Below are positions 57,301-64,000 of a DNA stretch of 64,000 nt, one piece after another. The stretch is from Marthasterias glacialis. Lineage: Eukaryota > Echinodermata > Asteroidea > Forcipulatida > Asteriidae. The position numbers and the translations under genes are program-made. Below the pieces are notes generated by a model. The model saw nothing but the letters and a program-made list of their open reading frames with translations. It did not search any database and was not told the origin of the DNA. Location of the stretch: positions 18,937,224-19,001,223 of the forward strand of contig OU452228.1 in the NCBI GenBank assembly GCA_911728455.2. The letters are read 5' to 3'. Each line of letters begins with the position of its first letter. Position 1 is the stretch's first letter.

Positions 57301-60300
57301 CACAAAAAAAACGGTGCAAATTAAAAATCTGAAAACTACAAAATAGATAAAGTCTCAGCAATGAATACACACTAAAAATTCATGATCTTGATGAAATTTT
57401 GTCTCTCTCTCTCAAAAAAGCGAACCACTGATCTAGATCTTGGACTTAACCCTTCAAAAATGTGAAATAACCTTATAACTAAACCAAACAGCTGAAGTCG
57501 GCAGTTCCAAGATTGGTTGCTACAAAGAAGGAAAACTCACAAAACTTACATAATTCAGAAACTTGGGAAATGCAGTTGGAGGCTTGCCTGTCTAGATATT
57601 GATCCAATACCAAACATGTCTCCGCATAATGTGACCAACTATACCGGACCTTCCCAACTTCTGTCTACAAAATTAGCAAGTAGTGTTTCCAAGCCCACTG
57701 TTTCACTGGCATTAATCTGAGACTGTGTGTCCCTGTTGATTTATACAAGCAGCCTATGGCTGAGGGCCAATTAGGAATTTAAGTCATCAACAGTCATTAA
57801 TGGTCAACTCCTTACTGACATTAAGAACATTCCAGGCATAACAACAAACATTCACCAGATTTAGCAGTCACAGCTTTACCAAGAAATGGCCTCATTATGT
57901 AATTCCATTTATCTCCACACAATGTGCATTATATTGACTAATCTATCTTCAAAAAGACACTAACACTATTTCCAGGTAAAGACTAAGCTTAAGGACGACC
58001 AAATACCCTCTGAAATAACTTTATCAGAACCAATAACCCTTAAAAATAGAACAGCGAGCGGAGAGTTGGATGTGATAACACCATCACTTAAATGCTTTTA
58101 AGCCTTCCATTCTTAGCATACTGAAAGAACATTTGGTCTATTTTTAGGCTGAAAGTACATAAAGGCTTGAAATGTAAATAGAGAATCTGGTATTGGATTA
58201 CACAGTAGGTATTTTTCCCCGATCGGACCCAAGGCACTATTTGACTGGTGCCTGTACTCGGCTTTCGTGATGAATTGGATTTTCCTGAAATTTTGCTGAG
58301 AAATGTTTCAGTCCAAAATGATGCCACGGTCAAGAAAAATGTGACCGAATGCGATCTTGATCATTTGCAAAGCACAATGAAATGTTCCCATGAACATGCA
58401 ACATGAAAATATATCAAAATTTCGAAATCTGAGGACAACCTATTTAAATGAAAATTGGACAGTTTTTTTTTCTTCTTCCTCTAGAGTGTTTGGGATGGTT
58501 GTGTTCATCCATAAGTTAAGAGTTATGCTATCCATTCACTGTTGCACTTTGCATCCGCTTATGATAAACATCTCCACACTGCACTGTGGCACCATGGTAA
58601 TTATCAACTCAACATCAGCTTCGACTGACGGACACCTCTCGACTCCAAAAAATCACAATCTCCGAAGAAGGTTTTTCGTTAAAAATACTCTGTCGTATGT
58701 CAGTCCCTAACCACACAACATCAACTCTAACAACCCCTGGCGTCATGCATGAAAATACCGTCATTAAAATATCTTTGAAGTTGCCGCGGCAACCAAAAAG
58801 CATTCCTGTATTAAAACTCTCAAATTCAACATCAGAGAAAAAAACCCGGGAGGGGATATTTCACAACACACAAGAGGTTTCCTGGCCAACTTTGAAAACT
58901 GGGTTGATGGATTCATGAGCGTTCAGCGGCCGCTGGGATAAAGGTACATCATGATACATCGTTGATTAAATTTGGACCAATGCATTCATTCCAAAAGTTG
59001 ACTTGTCAACAAACATGTCGGTCAACTTACCCATGAAAAGTTCAACAAATTAGGAAGCTCTGTTTACGAGACAGTAACTAATGTCAGTGGTTTATGTTGC
59101 ATGAGGGATTTTGCATCTGATCCATGGGTGTTCATGTTGTTTAGCCAATGCATAAACAAACAAACAAACAAAAATAAACAAATACAACATTTCTTGCACA
59201 TTGTAGTAATTCTGATGAATATTTTCCTCTATTTTGGCACTTGAATGATGTTGATAAAAACAGAAAGCAATCAGATTTCAATAAGTACATTTTTATTCCC
59301 AATCATTACCAGTCATGTATCATACTTTTATTGTGGAAGACTTTATGGAGTGGACGTGAACAACACTGAACATAAACGAGTAATCAGGCCTTGATCTTAA
59401 CCGAGGCCACCGAGGCCATTGGCCTCATGCCCTGTCGAGTTGGCCAGCATGCCCTTCAGAAAAACTGCACTGTCACTACCAACTTGGCCAGGATGCCCTT
59501 GTACGATTTCTCTGATTTGGCCAGCAAAAGCCTGCCGCCATTTTTCTTAAGATCGAGGCCTGAGTAATATATTAATGTACATGTACACAGTGAACACAGG
59601 CTAGTGATTAAGACATCTCTAGAATGAGGGGGTGGGGGTGGGGGATGGGGGTCATGGGTTCAAATCCCACTGGAGTAGTATGCCTGCGGATTTGTTTCCA
59701 CAGGACTTGAAAGCTATGAGAATGCAGTGCTTATCACACATCACATCATGCGTATTGAGCAGTTTTCCAGTAAAAACCACTTCAAACTTAAATTCAATAG
59801 TCAGGTTTACCTGTGATCACAAACTCATGCAAACAGATTGATGGCACTCAAGAAATGCAGAATGATACGGGTTTTAGTAGGAATCTTTGGACATGATACA
59901 CCTTCATATTCATCTCTGAAAATCTACTGACGACTGTATTGTTTGCCCATACTTGAAAGTGTTGGCAGAGCAGTAAAAACAGAATGGATCCTTTAATGGT
60001 GAATCAAAAGAGAAATTCAAAGGGAAAGAGAAAGAAGAATCCAGAAAATGTCTTGAGACTCACCTTTGTGTAACAGGCTCTTCTACCACTTCTCTCTCCT
60101 CCTTCTGGAACAGTGGATAGCTTTGAAGCGCCTCCGGAGGGGGTGGCGGTAGATCTCCGCCCAGCTCAGCATCAACAATTACCAGGTTTGCAGGAGGAGT
60201 TGGAGGCGGAGGTAAGTCAAAGCTGTCCGGGGAGGTTTCTGCTGCCACCCACGGGGTGGTGCTGGCTTGATGAGACGGGGGAGAGTTTTTCCTGCTAGTA

Positions 60301-60333
60301 GTGTGGGAAGGAGATGTCTTGGGTGATGGGTAT
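39086..60333 (-). CDS. SHROOM: Shroom, C-terminal half with ASD2 domain (5'-partial)
   Basis: Shroom proteins bind F-actin and recruit Rho kinase through ASD2 to drive apical constriction. Seven exons join in phase for 607 residues: 60064-60333, 46935-47144, 43671-44303, 43041-43194, 41217-41314, 40330-40504, 39086-39370. The last four encode a complete ASD2: ISPAKALLLTKAKGM, then ELIGRIDRKVSELTKEKYEL, LDKYLMYVGDADRVTKLLLS, KYEDAKGLKVSIDERHVQIS, HFVPMRSRLRIM and DDRITLGEEQLQALKDSM. Order and spacing match vertebrate Shroom2/3/4. Upstream exons are Pro/Ser-rich linker. The PDZ domain and most of the actin-binding part lie off the right edge. Family assignment is firm; paralogue cannot be named. 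Confidence 0.93.
39744..40195 (+). repeat. Tandem array of a ~115-bp unit, locus 2
   Basis: Units begin near 39744, 39855, 39975 and 40091, each with TGACCATTCAATNTCATCCA-type and GCCAGCCTGCAATATGATAT words. Same unit as 27858-28255. It lies in a Shroom intron. Confidence 0.92.
40330..40504 (-). CDS. SHROOM: Shroom exon: ASD2 core
   Basis: It encodes QVTENVKKSCKASSLDKYLM, then YVGDADRVTKLLLSLSRRLA and KVNSVLVSLEGNDDEEQK. The signature Y...(I/V)GD.D.V..LLLSLS.RLA is conserved in all Shrooms and forms part of the Rho-kinase-binding surface. Confidence 0.95.
40655..40725 (+). mobile_element. SINE 3' fragment
   Basis: CTACGGGTCACAGTGCTAGT and CCCTTGGTTTCATTACCAGA match the 3' end of the SINE at 7776-8230. 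Confidence 0.75.
40770..41056. mobile_element. Two tRNA-derived SINE copies in inverted orientation
   Basis: The left arm (40770-40893) and right arm (40932-41056) are nearly perfect inverse complements. Shared words include AAGCACTGTATACTCAGTAC and its complement, and the B-box region GTGGGATTCGAACCC / GGGTTTGAATCCCAC. The spacer is ~38 bases. Confidence 0.9.
41217..41314 (-). CDS. SHROOM: Shroom exon: ASD2 helix
   Basis: It encodes EELIGRIDRKVSELTKEKYE, then LQEEINTLEGLG, leaving in phase 2 at GGCAG|GTTAGT. The heptad pattern is that of the long ASD2 coiled coil. Confidence 0.92.
42495..42672 (+). mobile_element. 178-bp hAT-like MITE, copy 2
   Basis: It starts CAGGCCTCGAAATTAACTGA and ends TTTAAGTCGAGGCCTG. 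Perfect 6-bp target duplication ACATTC at 42489-42494 and 42673-42678. Body words GAGTTGGCCAG, CACTGTCATTACCAACTTGG and TCTCTGATTTGGCC are shared with 7889 and 59385. Confidence 0.95.
42727..42870. mobile_element. MITE with GGCC(C/G)TTTTCGAAACCACGG ends, copy 2
   Basis: The left end GGCCCTTTTCGAAACCACGG and right end CCGTGGTTTTGAAAACGGCC are inverse complements. The inner CTCCGGCTTGGGCTTTGGCT pairs with the AAGCCAGAGCC region. Same family as 35250-35402. Confidence 0.85.
43041..43194 (-). CDS. SHROOM: Shroom exon: start of ASD2
   Basis: It encodes SECDVKSLTHALSSSLYLQI, then SPAKALLLTKAKGMTGSDMV and ELRKTK. The block Y..SPAKA.LL.K.K.M is the typical opening of ASD2. Enters in phase 2, leaves in phase 0 at AAG|GTAGGC. 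Confidence 0.92.
43671..44303 (-). CDS. SHROOM: Shroom exon: acidic Ser/Pro linker before ASD2
   Basis: It has 211 codons. It starts NAVSTHAAIRFPQGKPENRL and contains DLDFDDEAGPIEVVEIIQTP and LVDWVLDSLNPQDSSVRELF, then ends QSPKR. The last segment resembles the short helical stretch preceding ASD2 in vertebrate Shrooms. Acceptor ATCGCCAG, donor AGAG|GTACGT, phase 2 in and out. Confidence 0.88.
45090..45230 (-). mobile_element. tRNA-derived SINE, minus strand
   Basis: GTGGGATTCGAACCCATGAC (reversed B box) and AAGCACTGTATACTCG match the arms of 40770-41056. The A-box side is decayed. Confidence 0.65.
46335..46602. mobile_element. Element with GGGCCCAATTTC ends, copy 1
   Basis: It starts GGGCCCAATTTCCCGCCTCT and ends AGAGCCATGAAATTGGGCCC. 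Interior arms repeat CTTAC...GCAAG and GCGCAGAGGCAAGC. Related ends at 49860, 50048 and 51644. Confidence 0.75.
46935..47144 (-). CDS. SHROOM: Shroom exon, 70 codons, probably cassette
   Basis: After AAAAATTAG the frame reads SSPCYALCMSQHGGYEELVQ, then QREQDRYFQHGFYDYNTSSH and a lysine-rich end RKKKGKKK. It enters and leaves in phase 2, so it can be included or skipped without shifting the frame. The donor AAA|GTGAAA is weak and overlaps an in-frame TGA, so failure to splice would truncate the protein at once. Confidence 0.65.
49860..50228. mobile_element. Two abutting GGxCCCAATTTCATGG elements
   Basis: The first runs GCCCAATTTCATGG to CCATGAAACCAGGTCCC (49860-50052). The second shares that boundary, GGTCCCAATTTCATAGAGCT, and ends CATGAAATTGGCGCC (50227). 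Two elements sharing an end suggests nested or serial insertion. Confidence 0.6.
51170..51545 (+). repeat. Dispersed repeat, copy 2
   Basis: Same ordered words as 34823-35140: AGTTTAAGCTCAATC, CAGGTTTTGGAC, GGGAAGTTTTCCACCA and GCAAATCTTTGAACG. Both are diverged. Confidence 0.6.
51644..51819. mobile_element. Element with GGGCCCAATTTCATGG ends, copy 3
   Basis: It starts GGGCCCAATTTCATGGAGCT and ends AAGCAATAAAATTGGGCCC. The interior CTTAAGCACAAAAAGTAGCT and TGACTGGTATCCTGCTCATT recur in 50048-50228. Confidence 0.75.
59385..59562 (+). mobile_element. 178-bp hAT-like MITE, copy 3
   Basis: It starts CAGGCCTTGATCTTAACCGA and ends TTAAGATCGAGGCCTG. Perfect 6-bp target duplication AGTAAT at 59379-59384 and 59563-59568. 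Same length as copies at 7889 and 42495. Confidence 0.95.
59588..59765 (+). mobile_element. tRNA-derived SINE
   Basis: GGCTAGTGATTAAGACATCT (A-box side), a G-rich expansion, then the B box GGGTTCAAATCCCAC and TGCCTGCGGATTTG, TTCCACAGGACTTG, GCAGTGCTTATCACACATC. Matches the arms of 40770-41056. Confidence 0.75.
60064..60333 (-). CDS. SHROOM: Shroom exon: Pro-rich linker
   Basis: After TTTTGCAG the frame reads YPSPKTSPSHTTSRKNSPPS, then FDLPPPPTPPANLVIVDAEL and PVTQR. Two proline runs may bind SH3 or EVH1 partners (inference). Phase 2 in and out; donor AAAG|GTGAGT. Linked to the downstream exons by phase and composition, 13 kb away. Confidence 0.8.
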
Positions 60334-61379
60334 CTGCAAAACGGATAATGAATGAATAAACATGAGGGGGATGTGTAACTGGCCAATTGTTGAGGCCGAT
60401 ACTGTCAACATGTTTGAATATTCATGAAGATATGAGGCGCTCAGCCAATGATGAGGGCAACAGCTTTAAATATTATTCATTATTCATGATGATATTGAAA
60501 TACAACCATTGCTGTGCTCAAGATTAAAACATGCAAACAACATTCACGAAGGAAAAGATTCAACTCCTGCCTTAAATGCAAACTCCAAAATCATTTGAAG
60601 CACTCGGCAAACTTGTTTCACTCAACAACATCCAAAACAGGCAAACTAGAACTCCAAGATCGGATAATATTGACACAAGTACAAATAACATGGAAACAGT
60701 AAGGTTTCACACTACATCTAGTAAGATAAAAAAAAATGTCCGTCTCTTGAAACATCAGCACACTGCATCAGCAGCCAAATAATCAATGCTGATTACACCG
60801 GAGGGTCCAAGGGCAAGAAAATACTACTGGTTTGTTTAATATTGATTGATGGAACTACAGATAGTGCCAGTAATCAAATCAGATTCCTAAATATAATACA
60901 GACATGTGTTACATTATTTATGCAATATACAAAGGCTTGGCACACTATTTTTTTTTTCTGTAGCAGGTGTGGAAGTGAAACTAAAATTAGACTTCATCTG
61001 ATGTTGTTACTGCCTAGAGGATGCAGAACAATATGTTTTGCCCCGTGTGGATGTACGACGTGAATTGTACGACGTGAATTGTACACTTAGTGCTGATGGT
61101 TATGGGTTCGAATCCCACTCAAGATGTCTATGGATAAAACTGAATCATGAAATAAGAATACGTAATCTGCATATTGACCAAAGGGATTTTCTTTGATCAA
61201 CGTTAACTGAATACTCAGTGCAGAAGCTCGTGGATTCGAACATACTGGGCTTTTTATCCATCCGCACTAAATCTTGAATAAATAATCCAAAATCTGGTAA
61301 TGCTAAATTGTAAATGCACATAATGTTTCATTTTTAGCTCATTTCACTTTTATATTGATAAAGTTTTTTTTTCAATTCT

Positions 61380-61545
61380 CATATAATAATGGCCTCATGT
61401 TTCGACCCTACCAAAGTCTTCCTCAAAGGCTACAAGTTCTGCTTGGTCCCGAAAACGTGAGGCCATAAAAAAAACATTGAATTTACGCAACAGGTCATTT
61501 TGGTTGGTAAGCAATTTGCAACGGGTAATTCTGTTTTTATTTTTA
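61380..61545. repeat. Decayed relative of the 19628-19808 foldback
   Basis: CATGTTTCGACCCTACCAAA and GTCTTCCTCAAAGGCTAC match its left arm; TTGGTTGGTAAGCAATTTGC matches the sequence after its right arm at ~19848. Confidence 0.6.
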
Positions 61546-62103
61546 TTTTCATATTACCGAATATATTGATGTTACTGGGCACCTTTGAAAAACCATGTTT
61601 TCACCGAAAGGTTTCCCCAGAATAACAAATGCAAAAAATAATAAATAAATAACAGTAAAATAGTGACTATTTTCACGGAAAAACAATTTCATGTTATCAT
61701 AGATTGTTAGTTTACCCCCAAGCTTTGATCAAATGATTCCTAGGGTTGGAGTGTGTAGAACTGCGTACTACACCATGTTTCCAACCATCTCTGACAGATG
61801 GTCAGATCATTTAAAACACTCCTTAAGTCACCCGGGCTGATCTTAAGCAAGGAGGAAGGAAATAACGCAGAGAGAGAGGATGGAAACAAGCTGCAATCTT
61901 TCAAACTCAACTCTGAACGATGCAAATAAACATAAATGCTCAAGAGTATTTCATCCCACTAAATCAAGATAATCCCACTCCCACATTATTAGTTGGGAAT
62001 TAAAGCTGAAAGTCTCTTTCTTGAACAGACCTAACCTCACCCCCACAACAAAATAATAATATTGTTATTTTAATAATTGTAAACACAATAAATAAAACAA
62101 TAA

Positions 62104-62392
<289 letters not shown>

Positions 62393-62423
62393 ATGCACAG
62401 ACTACTTTTGTAAAGATCTGTCT

Positions 62424-62570
62424 ACAGTATCACAAAAACTTTCAGATTTATCTGTAGATGAGATGTCAGTATCGCCACAGTGATTTGTATTGTGACATCA
62501 CATTTTTCTCAGCAATTTCAGATCAATACACTTCTTAAGATAAATCTTAGGTCTTTGCCAAATCAAACCC
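62424..62570. mobile_element. Relic of the 11535-11683 MITE
   Basis: GTATCGCCACAGTGATTTGT and ATTGTGACATCACATTTTTC match 11592 onward. The ends are decayed. Confidence 0.6.
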
Positions 62571-63769
62571 TTATCACACTCATTAACCATCTTTCCCAAC
62601 ATTACGTACATTAGATCTCTTACCTCACCAATGCAAAAAAATACGCACTGCAAGAACCCAACTTCATTAACCAGCGTCCGTTCTACACATGCACTTGAGT
62701 TGATGAAAGCGTTTATGATCAGAGAATGCATATATGTGCAACACTTGACTTTTTCCTGAACTCCCGGCTCAATTAATACAACAGCCGTAACCTCTTCCTA
62801 GAAATACATATTGATGACACACAGGCATGCATGCTGGGCACTGAGAGTAAGTTGTGTTGGTACTCTGTATGTCACTTAACAAAACAGATCTTACTGTGTT
62901 GTGTTAATGCTCGCATGTATTAACTCTGACTCATTCAGCTCATGAATATTCATTAGAGTATCATTTTGTTTTATGAATGAAGCCTACATTTTTATACAAA
63001 TATTGAATCCATTATTTTGTTTTATGATTATTAAAGAAATGATTGAATAAACTGAATTACAAGTAAGAAGTTATATTTATTTTTAGCTTAGTTTTGCTAA
63101 AGACTGATTTACAATAAATAAATAACTAAAGCATGGTTTGATATTAATTATTAATGATATTTTAAAACCTCAAGTCAAACAAACATTCAACATGCTGACC
63201 TGCAACATATTGCATATCTAGATTTACAGTGAAGTAATGATTCTTTTAAAACTGCTCCAACTTTTGTCTGATTTTAAGAGGAGCATCTTTAATTGAATTT
63301 CACAAGAGGAAGTCGCACTCTTTGTTGCGGCTTGATGCAGCATATTCTAATAATCGTAAATACACACACATGCAGGTAGGTTTTTTTTTTACACATGCAG
63401 CTCCACTGAAGTGGAACCGAGTCTACAGACCACACCTATGAATCACGCCATAGAAAAAGCAACATCAGCAGGTGTATTCAAGCAAGTGAATCATTTGCAT
63501 AATTAATTGTGTCCTCAAAGAGTCCAGGCTGGGGGTATTCCCCATGAGTCATGCTACAGGACAACAATAGCGTGAGGTTAGTCGACTGTGTAAAGTAAAC
63601 AGTGTTGGGTGTGGTTGTATTTAGATTGTGCGAATCACAAAAGTATCTCATGAAAAAGAATAGATACTCAAACACAATGCCTCATTTACTTAAGTTCCAG
63701 ACAGACTTTCATTTTTCAAACTGAACAACTTGAAGCAACCTGTATTTAGGTCTGGAGCAAAGATTATCC

Positions 63770-63872
63770 TGTTGGTAAGTGAAGTACAGTGTAAGGGATG
63801 TTCATGTACGACTATGTACACCATTCGTTTACATTGCACTTCCTGCTCCAAAACGTCACCGCTTATCAACAG
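63770..63872. mobile_element. Foldback with GCACTTCCTGCTCCAAAACG arm, copy 2
   Basis: ATTCGTTTACATTGCACTTC and CTGCTCCAAAACGTCACCGC match the right arm of 24209-24315. The left arm TGAAGTACAGTGTAAGGGA is more diverged. Confidence 0.6.
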
Positions 63873-64000
63873 GATGAAGCGCCGAAGGCCCAAGATGGGG
63901 AATTAACTCAGGCTGAAACGTGAAATCCTACTGGATGCCATTTCAGCAAGTAACTATTTTGATACAACAATAGATTTGTGCAGATTGATGCAGACAATGA

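Larger units (their letters stand above)
44304..60063. other. Large Shroom introns around the cassette exon
   Basis: Apart from the exon at 46935-47144 I see no convincing coding sequence. Contents: SINE relics (45090-45230, 48585-48740), elements of the GGGCCCAATTTCATGG family (46335-46602, 49860-50228, 51644-51819), a dispersed repeat (51170-51545), G or C runs (48653, 49115, 52378), a (GT) run (~54079-54096) and a hAT-like MITE (59385-59562). From 52600 to 58900 nothing recognisable beyond low-complexity patches. Confidence 0.55.

Overview
This is a eukaryotic nuclear window: multi-exon genes with GT-AG introns, AT-rich non-coding DNA, and many short non-autonomous repeats. Gene content (one WWC/KIBRA gene, a Shroom gene with an intact ASD2 domain, a dCMP deaminase and a divergent forkhead gene) and repeat style suggest an invertebrate deuterostome, most likely an echinoderm. 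The species cannot be fixed from sequence alone. Exons were called by eye from splice sites, phase continuity and family resemblance.

Layout. (1) 1-13152, plus strand: the middle and 3' part of a WWC/KIBRA scaffold gene, 13 exons in register from the central coiled coil through the C2 domain to the aPKC-binding region. The 5' exons (WW domains) lie off the left edge, and the usual last exon with the PDZ ligand was not found. (2) 13153-20144: gene-free, with foldback elements and tandem duplications. (3) 20145-21941, minus strand: a two-exon divergent forkhead gene, closest by motif to FoxO. (4) 21942-27739: a head-to-head interval packed with foldback elements, including three copies of one family with 9-bp target duplications. 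(5) 27740-31792, plus strand: dCMP deaminase (DCTD), four exons; the initiator exon was not found. (6) 31793-39085: a convergent interval with SINEs, foldback elements and probable 3' UTRs. (7) 39086-60333, minus strand: the C-terminal half of a Shroom gene, seven exons in phase. Its PDZ-encoding 5' exons lie beyond the right edge. (8) 60334-64000: intron of that gene, with a long AAAT microsatellite.

KIBRA acts in Hippo signalling and apical polarity. Shroom recruits Rho kinase to apical junctions. FoxO-type factors act in growth and stress signalling. dCMP deaminase supplies dUMP for thymidylate synthesis. Nothing in the sequence links them functionally; this is ordinary gene neighbourhood.

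The most distinctive content is the non-coding fraction: at least eight families of short terminal-inverted-repeat or foldback elements. Target duplications are visible for two of them (a 178-bp hAT-like element with 6-bp duplications and a Mutator-like foldback with 9-bp duplications). There are also tRNA-derived SINEs with a shared 3' tail, a ~115-bp tandem unit at two loci, and a 152-bp duplication spanning an intron-exon boundary of the KIBRA gene. No new enzymatic or defence system was found.
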